From Onchocerca lupi (taxonomy: Eukaryota; Nematoda; Chromadorea; Rhabditida; Onchocercidae): a stretch of 64,000 nucleotides of DNA. Below are positions 39,601 through 51,150 of the stretch, piece by piece. A model generated the notes under the pieces. That model was not told the DNA's origin. It worked only from the letters and a program-made list of their open reading frames with translations, and did no database searches. The stretch covers positions 1-64,000 of the forward strand of contig JAOVVO010000290.1 of the NCBI GenBank assembly GCA_028564675.1, read 5' to 3'. Made by a program: the position numbers and the translations under genes. Each line of letters opens with the position of its first letter. Position 1 is the stretch's first letter.

Positions 39601-42600
39601 ATGGATTTTGAGGGAAAAGATCATATGAAAAGTGGGGCGTTAAAAAAAAAAGAAAAAAAAAAGAAAAAAACTAATATAAGATGATGAGTTACTTCTTTTA
39701 AAAATTAATAATTTTTTGTTCAAATATGTTTTGAATATTACTAACAAGAATTCCTTGTTTAGTAAGATGGTTAAATCTTGAAATTAGAAGTGGTGTTTAA
39801 ACAAAGATAGTAAATATATAAGAATATTTGAAATTAATCATTTTTTAGCAGATATTATCAGCGATTTGTTTTTTGGCACTGATTTAACGCCAATGATTTA
39901 TTCCGTTGATCTCAAGCATTTTATCACATATAGAATTGCTCGAACTTTGTGGCCATTATATATCATTTCATCCGTATGCTACAACTGTTCATTTTATGGA
40001 GAAATCAATGGTAAATGTTTATCTTTCAGATTTTTCAAATTTGCAATTGTTCAATCTTTTTATTTTCTTTCATCAAAAATTGATAACGAATGAAATTGAA
40101 AATTGAACAAAATTATTAATCAGTTCCTTACGATTTGGATTAATTATAATCTAAATGTCAACTGGATTAAACGGATTGCCATGATAATCAGTGATCCTCA
40201 TTCAAAAAGAAATTTTAATTATGGCTTCATCCGAACTTGCGATTGTAAGGACTTCTGTATTTAATTATGGAATGACTATGATATATCTGATGAATTAATT
40301 TACAATGTGCATGTCTGATTAATTTGATTTCTCTATGTTCAATCCAAAATCATGTTCTTTTTTTTTCCTTCATTTCTAATTTCAAAAATTTTAATTAAAA
40401 TGCTTTTTTTTTTTGCAGATAATTTACTCTTCTGTGCAATTTTACAGCTTATGTATATCGGTAAAACTCATTGGTATGAGCATTTTCAGTATAGTCAGCT
40501 GGATGCTCAAAATAAGAAAGCAGGTTTGTTATTTTGATCTCTAGATTTGACTTCTAGTTTATATTGAAACTATGATTAAAGTTTGATAAATTTTAACATG
40601 TTTGTTGAACTTTTAATGTTTTTTATCCTTACTTTTGTATAAATAAATTTATAATTAATTACTCAAATAATTAATTACTTGGAGAAATATGTAAAAATAC
40701 ATATGTAAATTATAGAAATGCATGGAATAACGAGTAATTTTGAGTGAATTATTTGTTGTGATAATTTCGAAAAATAAAATAAATAAAAAAAACAGACTTT
40801 AGAAAAGTGACTTATCTTATCAGTTTGCCTTTTGTTATCTTAATCTCTCAGGCAAAAGAGAAAAGGATATAAAAAGTTCTTAGTTTTCTGGAACAGCTGC
40901 CAATACTATTCTTAACTCGTCTTTCTCATCAAATGGTCATCATCATCTTAAAATGCCTAAAAATAAATTACAAACGAGAAAAGAAAAGAAAAAGAAGTAC
41001 TTTTTCAATCTTTCAAAGTAAATAATTAAAATTTTTGGAATTTTGCGGAAAAATTCATTTTTTTTTTAATCATTCATTTTGCGAGCAATACATAGCAAGA
41101 GTCTTAATTTTTTCGCATTAATACTAAGATATATTCTATTTTCTTGAGTAGAAACTTATTTTTTGCTTCTTCGAATAGAAAGAAATGCTTCCAGCCTTCC
41201 AAGCTTTTTAGGAATCTGAAACTATCTATCCTTTATGATTCAAATCGACAAGATTTTCAAGTTATTTTATAGGTTTTTCTTCTAATTTTCTTCATCAAAA
41301 TCCCTTCCTTTTTTTTACATTTTTTTCTTTTTTTTTTTTTTGATCCGGAATTCAATTCTAGATATATTTTAGATAACAAAAAAAAGTTTTGGAAGAAAAA
41401 AAGATCTTTAACAGTTCCTGAAATTTGTTGCAAAATATCTCTTTTAAGGATTTCATATAATACTAGACTTCTTTGATTTTAATTAATTTAGTTGTTTGTT
41501 GGTTAAAAATTTGAAGAGCGGGTTTCCATGAAATTTTCAAAATTTCGATGTACTTTTTTCTTTCATCGTTATTATCACCTGTGATATCAATTATCCATCG
41601 ATTAAGAATAATAAATTATTTGAGGTGCTAATTTCCAGATCATATCTTAACTTTTTTTTTCTGTCATAATTTCTTCCCGAAATAATTTTTTTTCCGGAAT
41701 GGTGGATAGGTATTTAAGAATGGAGGTATAAAAATGGAATGTTTAGAAGTGTGGAGACAAGCATTACTAGGCGGCTTCTTTAAGATGAAGAAAAAGGAAA
41801 AGAAACAGGTGCAAGATAAGATATGGAAGTTGTTAATTGTAAATTATTTGCTTCCATATGTCTATATTTATATTTTAGAGATTTAAGAAAAAGATTTTTT
41901 AAATTTTATGAATTATTTAAATATGACCAACTGCTAAAAACTCTTTTTTTTTATTTCGACTTTTTAATTGATTGATTACTGGTATTTTTCTTTTTTTGGT
42001 TTCAACTGAGTTAATATTATCATTTTTTTTTTGACAAAATGATCGATCTTTATCAGTGATTAGCAAGTGAAGGGATGAAGTTTTTGAACTTTTTTAATTA
42101 AATTTGATTTTTTAACAGCAGGAAAGATTATATAAAAAAAAAATTAGTATGTAGATATCTTAATCTTTAGTTGGGATAAATTTTTAGGATTTTTCTACAT
42201 TTGGGGAACTCTTGTACTTTATCCAGCAATTCATGCGACACCAATAACAGTACTTGCACAACGGAAGGTTGTATTACCTTTACCGATCAGTTTAGCAATG
42301 CTCCTGGTAGGTGTCATCGCGATGTATGTTACGGTTGATAGTGATCGGCAACGTGTACAATTCAGACTTGCGAATGGAAATATGAAAGTATGGGGTGAAG
42401 ATCCATTTTTTATTACTGCTAAATATCGACGTAAGAATGGCGAAATTGCTGCGAATTTACTTTTAGGTACGTAAAGAATCCAAATTAATTGATCAAATTC
42501 ACTCGAATCATGCTTTTCATTCATCTGTGTAACTTGGTGATTCACATTTGTCAGCTGAACATTTTTTTTTTTTTTTAATTATTTTTTATGGACAATTCAA

Positions 42601-43302
42601 TTTTTTCCTTTTTTTTTTGTAAAATTTTGTAGTGGATTAGAAAAATTAAAAATTTAAAACATTCAATAAATTAGCTCCGATATAACTGAATTTTTTCCAG
42701 GAAGCGGTTGGTGGGGACTTTGTCGACATCCAAATTATTTTTGTGAATGGATAACATTTGCTTGCTTCACAATTTTGCAAGGAGCAAATACATTTTTCAC
42801 CTGTTTCCCGCTCTTGTTCCTTACATGTTATTTGTATTTACGATTAAAACATGATGAATTGAGGCAAGTTTTTATCTGAAAGAATTAATTTTTATCTCAA
42901 AATCTCTGAATTCTAATAAAATCAGATTTAAATTGTTTGTCAGATTTGTTTGTATATTACAAAGCATTGCAGTACGACACTTTCTAGAGTAGTATAACTT
43001 CTTCTATTCATATCCAAAAGACTGCCATTAAATTGAAAGTCAAATAAATAAAAGCTTATGTTTGTTTTCTTCTCCAGAAAAAAGTCGAAAGCTAATCAAA
43101 AATTGATATTTGGGGGAAAGCTTCAAACTCACAATAAATTGAAAGATTATGGCAGTAGATTCTCGACAAAAAAAACCAGTGATTCCTAAAATCGTTTGAA
43201 AAAAAGAAAGATTTCTTTTTCAGATGTTTGGCAAAATATGGACCATACTGGTTGCAGTACAGAAATCGAGTGAAATGTCTGCTCATTCCTTTGTTACTTT
43301 AA
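36457..43302 (+). CDS. Sterol reductase of the DHCR7 (ERG4/ERG24) family
   Basis: Nine exons: 36457-36570, 38501-38611, 38729-38888, 39129-39314, 39849-40010, 40419-40523, 42188-42466, 42701-42863, 43224-43302; 452 residues, near the length of animal DHCR7. DHCR7 reduces the C7-C8 double bond of 7-dehydrocholesterol with NADPH in the ER membrane. Several hydrophobic segments are visible. Family landmarks are the block NGNMKVWGEDPFF, GWWGLCRHPNYFCEW, and the C-terminal HDELRCLAKYGPYW. Spacing and order follow DHCR7 rather than the lamin B receptor, with no Tudor-like N terminus. Signature positions differ: TPM where I remember NPR, and CE after RHPNYF where G-D is usual. The last intron is GC-AG. 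The start was taken at 36457 because upstream in-frame sequence is a triplet microsatellite; exon 5 could start at 39852. Family sure; substrate not. Confidence 0.9.
42864..43223 (+). other. GC-AG intron in the sterol reductase
   Basis: The exon ends ...GAATTGAG followed by GCAAGT, the classic GC donor, and the next exon follows TTTTTCAG. Only this junction restores DELRCLAKYG, the conserved C-terminal motif of the family. A GT two bases further in gives a frame unrelated to the family. Confidence 0.85.
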
Positions 43303-43545
43303 ATTCCAGACAATTCTATGCGATTCGGAGGAAGAAATGTCCTTGAAAAGGACAAGAAAAATATATTCTGTTTTAATTTAGTTGCTTGTTTTGAATGGGC
43401 TTTGAGCTTTTAATTCGTTTTTCGACGAATCGCATTTTTATCGACTGGATTGCACTATTCAAATTCATGAATGAAACTGGTAAAAAATAATTATAGTTTA
43501 TTTATTCAGATATAGTTTTCCAAATTGTCACTTATTGACTGAATG

Positions 43546-43551
43546 AATAAA
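43546..43551 (+). terminator. Putative poly(A) signal of the sterol reductase
   Basis: AATAAA about 245 bases after the stop codon. It precedes the convergent membrane-protein gene's stop codon by about 140 bases, so the two transcripts end close together. Confidence 0.5.
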
Positions 43552-43691
43552 CAACTATTTCTTGCACCAAAAAAAGTTAAATTTTGATATTCTTTCTCAA
43601 GTTTATATAAAAATTTAAATTTCAAAGTACAAAAAAATAAATTTCTTTTAACATTTAGTTCAATACCTTAAAAAACGGATCCGTCTATCAA

Positions 43692-44664
43692 TTAGTACCG
43701 TAATGGTCGACATTCATTGAAAAATTCATCTAAGAGTGCATCTTCATAGCTAGGCGGCGGTGAAGTACCGTACTGAGTAGGCGGACTTATGGAGTAAGTT
43801 GGCGGAGATGTATTATTGATTAACGTCATATCGTTTATTTGACTGCTTGATTTGGCTTTGCATAGCTCTCTTTTTCGTTGTCGCATACTGCGAGCTTCTA
43901 GAAGTCATGTTAAATTTAATAAGTGATATCAAAAATTAAAATTTTGATAGTTTCGATTATAGCTAAATATAGGGAAATCATATATAACTTCAAAGTAAGT
44001 GTAATATTTATTGGAAATTTCAGTTTAAACTAAAGTTCGATTTTCATCAAATTGCTTTAAATAATTCCTACAACTAGTGAAGATGAAATAAGATTAACAA
44101 TCGATCCATTAGCTTTATAATTAGAATGATCTTCGGATGATTAAACTCACAGAGAAACAGGAGATGGGAAGGGAAAGGGAAAAATGAAGTCATTGGAACT
44201 TGAATCTTTTTTTTTTTTTTTGTAAAAAATCATATAATTATCCATTTCGAACGAAAGTCTATTGATGAAAAGTATAAATAGTTTTTCAATAATATAAATA
44301 ATCAAAAATTCTTAGTTTCTTAATATTAAAATTATCTGACTTTCAATATCAATATCAGAAAGATAAATAAAGTAAATATAAGTATATAAAACTAACTTTG
44401 TATGGTTCGAAAATTCTTCTCACGCAAACGTGCTGTTATCCTTTGTACCACACGTCGCGTACGTCGCATTTCAACAATTTTATCCAGTTCCCATTGTTTA
44501 CATTTTTTTATTCCAATGATCATTGCGACGACCATTGCGATGCAAAATAGAATCGTTGGAAGGACAATTGTTGTGACGACATCTGTCGAAGGCACATAAT
44601 ATGCTTTAGGTATTGGGATACGATGATGCATCGTTTGATTGATTATTCCGATGCCAATGCTCAT
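43692..44664 (-). CDS. Small single-pass membrane protein with PPxY motifs
   Basis: Two exons, 44397-44664 and 43692-43897, give 157 residues. A short N-terminal part is followed by one strong hydrophobic segment (about 29-50, VLPTILFCIAMVVAMIIG), then a basic stretch (KKCKQWELDK, RRTRRVVQR). This arrangement favours the C terminus in the cytosol. The tail carries SPPTYSISPPTQYG and SPPPSYEDALLDEF, giving two PPxY motifs (PPTY and PPSY), which bind WW domains such as those of Nedd4-type ubiquitin ligases. The layout recalls membrane adaptors that recruit such ligases, but I do not recognise the family. The intron acceptor could lie three bases further in. The gene converges with the sterol reductase and diverges from RPL8. 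Confidence 0.75.
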
Positions 44665-46597
44665 CGCACTTTATGCTTATGATATTTTCTTATCTTATTA
44701 GCCATTAATCGTTGTTTTTTAATGTTTACATCTGAGAAAATATCTGAAAAAGAAGGGAAAAACCGAAATTCAAACAATATATGAAGAGAAATCAAGAAAA
44801 ACAAACAGGATGAAATAATTAAAAAGATTTATCTGAAAAAAAGGACTGTAATCAGATCATTTCAAAAAAAAGAAAAAAAACTATGAAAAGCTTATCTGGA
44901 AAAATAAGCCAAATTAATCGACCGGCAAGACAACTACTCTTCGTGCCGAAACTTAAGTCGGAGTGATTAGGATATGTAAATATAAACAAAATGATTTGAA
45001 ATAAACAATTGAATATTAGCGTGACAGGAAAGGGATTCGATCAAAAGGAAATGAAATATAAGGAACTCAATTTAATTTTTAAATTCATGGGATTCAAAGA
45101 AATATTTGAAGTTTGTGAATTAAAGAAAAATCTCAATACTTTCCCTGCATTTAAACTGCCATTCCTATTGATTTATAGATTTCACTATCATTCAGCAATT
45201 AATTTAGCCTATTGTTATTTGCCGCTTTTCATCTTTTAGCTATCATGATTACAAGAACAACAAATTCTATTGTTGAAGGAACACAATTCGACCAAATTGA
45301 ACTGACTATAACTCACTCTAATTCCGGCCCAGAGAGAAAGCCAAGCCGAGCAAGATTGGATGAATGAGTCTTATTTCTCTTTATGGCATTAGGACGAAGA
45401 TTCAGATCTGCCGATAGTAATGGGCCAAGATGTGTAAAAAGGGGAAGAATCGATATTTGCATGGCAATTCTAATGCTATTCATAGCAAAGTCCCATTTGC
45501 GAAGCCTTCTTTTTTTGTTTTCCAATGGAGCGATTGAACCGATGCTCGAATAGTTATTCGATAATAATAAAAACACAAAAGAAAAAAGATTAATTTCGTA
45601 AAAAAAAAAATTTATTAAAAAAACAAAAAAAAGATCATTTAATTGAGGGAAAGCCGTAATATTGGCTTTTGGCTGGTTTTTTTTTTTGTTTGGAAAACAA
45701 AAATACTCAATTGTTCAGAAAGCATTCTTTACATGATAATTTTTCGTAATAATTCCAACTTTGATCTTCAGAAAAACGATGATAACGGAATGAATCAAAG
45801 AATGGAACGGTAACAACGGATAATTGTATTCTGTTGAAATGAAGCTCGGTTTTTTTTTTGGCGACACTAAAAATAGTATCCTAAATCATGAGTAAGTGTT
45901 TTAAAAGGAGAGAAGTTGGTATTTTAAGAACATATATTGATTTCAGATCAAAAGATACGATATACCTAGAAATTCGGCGTGAGATGTCGAGTTGCATATC
46001 GAGTCTGAGACTTGAGCTCCCACCGCAATTTCAATAATGGTTCCTAAATGCTGGCGAGGGTTGGGGTGATTGGTTGACATGGTAGGAAGGGATTTCGGCT
46101 TCATTTTTTTTTTTTTTGTTGAGGTTGCAAGGACGTGGTACCTCAGATTTGCTGCTCAACTGTCACTTACTTAGACGATGATATTTACGCAAATTATACG
46201 TGATTCCAGAAATGCCTTATTGTTATTGCATTGGGAAAACCTATACGAGGTAGGAAACCTCGGTGGGTCACACAGTAGTAACATACGTTCGCACTCTTAT
46301 GATTTAGTCCTCTCTATGCTATTTATCGATTTAAGAGTTCAGATGATTTGATTTCATAGGCTAATTTGAGTTACTTGGAATATTCTAGAAGTATATAATT
46401 AACTATAATCCGTGTAAGCCCGCTTTTTGCTCTCATTTATGCATTATGACATATTTACGACATTGACTGTGCGGTGATGAAGAATGAGAGTATTTCTGTA
46501 AATCTTTTGATTTCTTTTTAAGAAGGGATCCATGTTGACAGGGTTTCAGTTTTAAAAGAAATAGAAATATGAAATAAATTGAAAATCTTATTTTCAG
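44665..46597. other. Divergent intergenic region, membrane protein and RPL8
   Basis: No gene recognised. The part from about 45960 to 46350 is less AT-rich than its surroundings and lies just upstream of RPL8, so it probably holds the RPL8 promoter. A minus-strand open frame at 45313-45576 is also less AT-rich but shows no domain and no convincing splice partners. No TATA box was assigned, because AT-rich matches are too common here. Confidence 0.4.
46596..46597 (+). promoter_or_regulatory. Splice acceptor in the RPL8 leader (possible trans-splice site)
   Basis: TTATTTTCAG ends 23 bases before the RPL8 start codon. This is the usual place and form of a nematode spliced-leader acceptor on a highly expressed gene. 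No matching upstream exon was seen, which favours trans-splicing but does not prove it. Confidence 0.55.
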
Positions 46598-46620
46598 GCT
46601 GGAAGAAGGTAATCGCTCAA

Positions 46621-47954
46621 ATGGGTCGTAGGATACGTGTACAGCGTAAGGGGCCAGGAGGTATTTTTAAGGCTCATAATAAACACCGGAAAGGAGCAGC
46701 TAAGTTACGACCAGTTGACTATTCGGAGCGACATGGTTATATTAAGGGAGTGGTGAAAACCATTATGCATGATCCAGGACGTGGTGCACCTTTGGCACTT
46801 ATTGAATTTCGCGATCCTTATCGATATAAAATTCTGAAGAGTACAATGATTGCTGCGGAAGGAATGCATACTGGACAATTCATTTACTGTGGACGAAAAG
46901 GTAACTTTTTCTATTTCTGATTATACAAGATTACCTAAATGTAAACATAAGTGAACGCTTCTTGGATTAGAAGATCATGAGGTTCTATATTCATTTACTA
47001 AATGGTGGAAGAGTAGAGGTATTTAAAGTAAAGATCATCAAAACTGGATGGAATCCATGGATACTCGATAAGTAGATATATTGTAAGTCACCGATTAGTG
47101 CAATGAGATTGTCTTATTTCAGCTCAAGTTCAAGTTGGTAACATACTTCCACTTTCCGAATTACCTGAAGGAACTACTGTATGCAATTTAGAAGAAAAGA
47201 CTGGTGATCGCGGTCGTCTTGCGCGTACTTCCGGTGAGTGAAGTGAAACTTCTCTTCAGAAAGGGCATAGAAAGATTAGGAAATAAGTTAGAGATGAACG
47301 GAAAATTGTGGTTCAGAATTTACAACAGTTTATTAAATACATATATACATTTTGTAAACGTATGTCTTTCTATAGGCAATTATGCTACTGTTGTTGCACA
47401 CAATCCAGAAACTAAAAAGACCCGTGTACGTTTACCATCTGGTGCAAAGAAAGTCCTGGATTCTTCAAATCGAGCAATGATTGGTATTTTTTATTTAAAA
47501 CTTATAAAAATATTTGTGCTCTTTGTTGGAATATGTATCAATACTATTTAGAAACGAAAGCATTATTTTTGATTATGTACATCTTTGACTTGCGTTTGAA
47601 ACGTTATATTACAAATGTCAGTCGCTTGTATTCTTTATTTGGTACTAACATCTATGTCTAATACATTTAGGCATTGTCGCTGGTGGTGGAAGAACAGACA
47701 AACCACTGCTGAAAGCAGGAAATGCGTATCACAAATATAAGGCTAAGCGCAATTGTTGGCCAACAGTACGTGGTGTTGCAATGAACCCTGTAGAACATCC
47801 TCATGGTGGTGGTAATCACCAGCACATCGGACATCCATCTACCGTGAAACGTGGAACAAGCGCTGGACGTAAAGTAGGTCTCATTGCGGCACGTAGAACG
47901 GGCAGAATTCGTGGTGGTAAACCAGAAAAACACGGAAAGGAAGAAGCGGTTTAA
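46621..47954 (+). CDS. RPL8: 60S ribosomal protein L8 (uL2)
   Basis: Four exons: 46621-46900, 47123-47233, 47376-47483, 47671-47954; 260 residues, against about 257 in most animals. uL2 is a core protein of the large subunit close to the peptidyl-transferase centre. The start MGRRIRVQRKGPGGIFKAH is typical of the family. NPVEHPHGGGNHQHIGHPST near the C terminus is the near-invariant uL2 segment with the functional histidine, and the protein ends in a lysine-rich tail with an acidic tip. All introns interrupt after the first base of a Gly or Ala codon (phase 1). Codon use is richer in GC than in the neighbouring genes, as expected for a highly expressed gene. An earlier in-frame ATG at 46579 lies before the leader acceptor and is not expected to be used. 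Confidence 0.98.
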
Positions 47955-48043
47955 AGTTGAGAATAGCTTTCTCTCTTGTTTTAATGTCATTATTATTGGT
48001 TAACACTTCTTGTAGTGTATTTGATTGTTATATAAATTTTCAA

Positions 48044-48049
48044 AATAAA
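48044..48049 (+). terminator. Putative poly(A) signal of RPL8
   Basis: AATAAA about 90 bases after the stop codon, in a short 3' UTR. RPL8 and the histidine phosphatase converge, with about 500 bases between their stop codons. Confidence 0.7.
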
Positions 48050-48469
48050 TTTTCTGTTGACACTAATCATGAACTTATGCATTTTTTAAACACCAAAGTT
48101 TTAGGCAGTACTGTAATAATACGCGCGAAGTAAAGCGTAATATTAGAAATTACTATTAGAATATTAGGAACTTTGTACTTAAATCAATTATGTTTAAATC
48201 AGAGCTTTATATTTTAAATCAGTAAATCAATTAAAATAGAACAGCTTCGCATTTTTCATGTCGTAGGCCTTATTTTATCAGTTTCATGCTTAGTAGAATA
48301 TACTCTGATTAATCTCAAGATTGAAATCAACATTTTATACATTTCTTGATATTGATAAGCGGTAAAATAGGCTCCATTTTTTTTTTTTTTTTTTTTTGTT
48401 TTGTTAGATTATCTTTATAAGAACTGAAGACTAAGTAACGTTCGGGACTTTTCTGAGTTCTCTGAATTT

Positions 48470-50817
48470 TTATATAAGTCGTTCGCGCATGGCGAAATCT
48501 CGATTAATTTTCGAACTAAAATTCATATAAGTAATGGGTGGCAAAGCATCTTCATTGTATAACCATCTACCATCATCCGTCCGATCGATAATAGCTGTGC
48601 AGCAGTAAGGGAATTTCGCTCCTTGGTTGATTAAATCTCGTGCAAGAAGTGTTCGCGGTGGTTCCCGAAATGCACCGATTGCCAAATCTACTGTTGATGC
48701 ATGTCCAACAACCTGAATTTAAATGGCTCAAATTGATTTTAAATTGGAATCTCTAAATTGCCTAATTAGATATAACTTTTTATTTTTTTCAATTATAACT
48801 TTCCCAATAGTTTCAACAAATTTACCAAAATTAAAGCGCCATCAGTTCGTTTACTCCATTCGTGTGTTTTGACTAATGTTTGTAGCAGATTTTGTACACG
48901 TTTACTATACATTTCGATCGTTTCATTCTTTTTCCAAATCTATAACTTGAAATGGAATATTCAAATTGTTTACTTATATAATCTATCCAACGAAATAAAG
49001 TTTTGGAATGCTACGATTATTGTTATTCCCATCATTGGACGATTGAATACGCACTGATTATTCTTCGATTATATATAATAATATCAAGCAATGTTATTAT
49101 ATACAATCGAAGAATAATATCTAACTTTAAGATAGATAAATTTTCTTGTTATGACGCAAGAATAATTTGAGCATTAATCAATCATTTATAATAATGAATT
49201 GTTCGTTATTTTGGAAAAATTAACTTAAAACTTCTAGAAATCAATCATTTACTCTTTCAGTTCACCATCAAAAATTCAATGATCTCTCACATTATCCATT
49301 GTTGTGATTGGTACATAATCAATATCTACATTGAAATTAGCTTCGAAGAACTCTTCAGGTGTTGCGAATTTCGGCTGTCCATTTGGATGAAGATCAGTAA
49401 ATTCGAAAAGTGCCGGTTCGATGCGAATTTTAATTTCATTCTCTTTAGACATTGCTTTTAGCGCTGAGTGTGCCGTTTGCACACAACGTAATGCCGGCGA
49501 TGTATAAATAATGTCTGAAAATTTTGCAATTTATAAAAGTTTAAAATTGAATTGAATTAGTCATCAGATTGTATATAAGAAATTAAGGGTAATTAAAATA
49601 GATTAGGGATAATTAAAAATATTTTTATACTGCCATCTTAATGAGAAAACATGAAAGACAATGCATTGAACACCAAATAATTTAATACTAGTAATTGGAT
49701 AATTTAATAATTTAAATTCACATTCTCAAAACTATATGTCATATTCATAAATAATCAACCTGTTTATGTCTTCAAACATGCCGAAACTTATAAATTGTAA
49801 ATCATTCGTTTTTAACTTTTTTATTCTCCATCCTTTATTTAACTAAAAATCTTGCTTTATTTCAAAATATTCATAAATGCAATAGATTTTCCCATTCTTA
49901 AAATTTGAGAAAACAAGAAGTTGCCAGACCTGGTATCGATTTATTAACAAGTAGTCCTCTACCAACCATTTCTGCAAGCACAAAGCCCATTTCCGAAATT
50001 ATCGTATCATCTTCGTAATATTTGAATGGTCGTTTCAGTTTCGGAAGAGCAAGAGGCTCAAAAAAAATATTTTATTTTTTTATTTTCATTTTTCAAAACA
50101 ATGTATATTTAATTTATCGAGCAAAAATTTATTCTTACATTGTACTAAAATCTTTTCATTAATTAAAGCTTCCTTTATTGTTAAAGAAAGAGGAAATAAA
50201 TACTTCTAAAATCAAAATCAGAAAGTATATTATTATGAAAATGATGATTTACATAGCTTATTACCATATTCAAATCGAAAGCTTGATACGATCCGGATGA
50301 TGTAGATTTACGAATCCAATCCGGAAAAAGGTCATCAATTCGCTCACCATGTCGCATAACTACCAGGCGGCAGGGCATCATTTGTGTTGCATTACTGTTT
50401 GTGCTATGAAAAAAAAACACGAAAAATTGATTGAATTCAAATGCTTTTTAAAATAATCGTTTTTCTGAATATTCGGCATCTTGTTTTTCTTCCGTTTCTC
50501 CCTCCCTTCCTCTCTTTCATTCCAACAATTGCAGTAATATTCAAAGATCAAATACTTCATTTATTATAGCAATTGACTATTGAAAATCATCAAATGCTTC
50601 ATTAATCATAGTAATTAATTAATGAAAGTCGAAACTTTGATTTCATCACAAATTCAAACGGTTTTCAAAAAGTTACAATTTTACCTTTCCCTTATACCAC
50701 CGCTTGCTTCAATCTTCGGAATACTTTTATAGCATTCTAAATAATTGATTAAAATTCACAAGAAATTAGAAAAATAATGAAAATTGAAAGATGAAATTTA
50801 ACAACACCTCTATCCAT
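48470..50817 (-). CDS. Histidine phosphatase resembling UBASH3/TULA
   Basis: Seven exons: 50808-50817, 50685-50736, 50265-50403, 49930-50056, 49291-49514, 48826-48939, 48470-48712; 302 residues. Histidine phosphatases of the phosphoglycerate-mutase fold form a phospho-histidine intermediate. VVMRHGERID gives the first catalytic Arg-His (R38, H39), SPALRCVQTA the second Arg (R119), and VVGHAST the second His (H226). RIEPALFEF, NFNVDIDYVP and the order of blocks most resemble the phosphatase half of UBASH3A/B (TULA, STS) proteins. The UBA and SH3 domains of those proteins are absent, so this is a phosphatase-only form. The active-site residues are present, so it is probably active; the substrate is unknown. 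The first coding exon is only ten bases, chosen because it gives ATG and the correct phase. It follows the cysteine-rich gene by 333 bp on the same strand. Confidence 0.9.
49057..49118. repeat. Inverted repeat with 26-bp arms inside a phosphatase intron
   Basis: ATTATTCTTCGATT followed by ATATATAATAAT (49057-49082) pairs with 49093-49118 with two mismatches across a 10-base spacer. It lies wholly inside the intron between exons 49291-49514 and 48826-48939. In the intron RNA it would form a stable hairpin. It may be a remnant of a small inverted-repeat transposon or a small-RNA precursor. Confidence 0.85.
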
Positions 50818-51119
50818 TGTTTTTGAACAGCAAATTGTCTAATGAACCAATCAGAATGAAATTGCAAATGACAATGAATGATTAAATGATAATCATTTAA
50901 GATTTAATGAGCAATTGGCTTTCATGCTACGCCAAAAATTTGCGTATAATTACATTATGATGCATAAAGTGAGCTAGCTTTTTATTGCCTATTTCATGAA
51001 ATGATAATTGATAAACAATATTTTCACAAATTTTTATCGAAAATTTCCGTTTTAATCATTAAAAAAAAAAAAGATTATATACAATGTTCAGCATTTTGCT
51101 TAGTACGAATTTCATTAAT

Positions 51120-51140
51120 TTTATTAATATTTTATTTATT
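51120..51140 (-). terminator. Putative poly(A) signals of the cysteine-rich gene
   Basis: Three overlapping TTTATT matches on the plus strand (AATAAA on the minus strand) lie 11-31 bases after the stop codon at 51151. The 3' UTR would be very short, ahead of the phosphatase start at 50817. Confidence 0.5.
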
Positions 51141-51150
51141 AATACAAATT

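Noticed and set aside
45313..45576. 87-codon minus-strand frame with basic residues
   Set aside because: No domain, and no acceptor-donor pair that extends it. It is kept only as part of the RPL8 upstream region.
46901..47670. RPL8 introns as snoRNA hosts
   Set aside because: I looked for C and D boxes with the right spacing and found no convincing pair. A dedicated covariance search could still find one.
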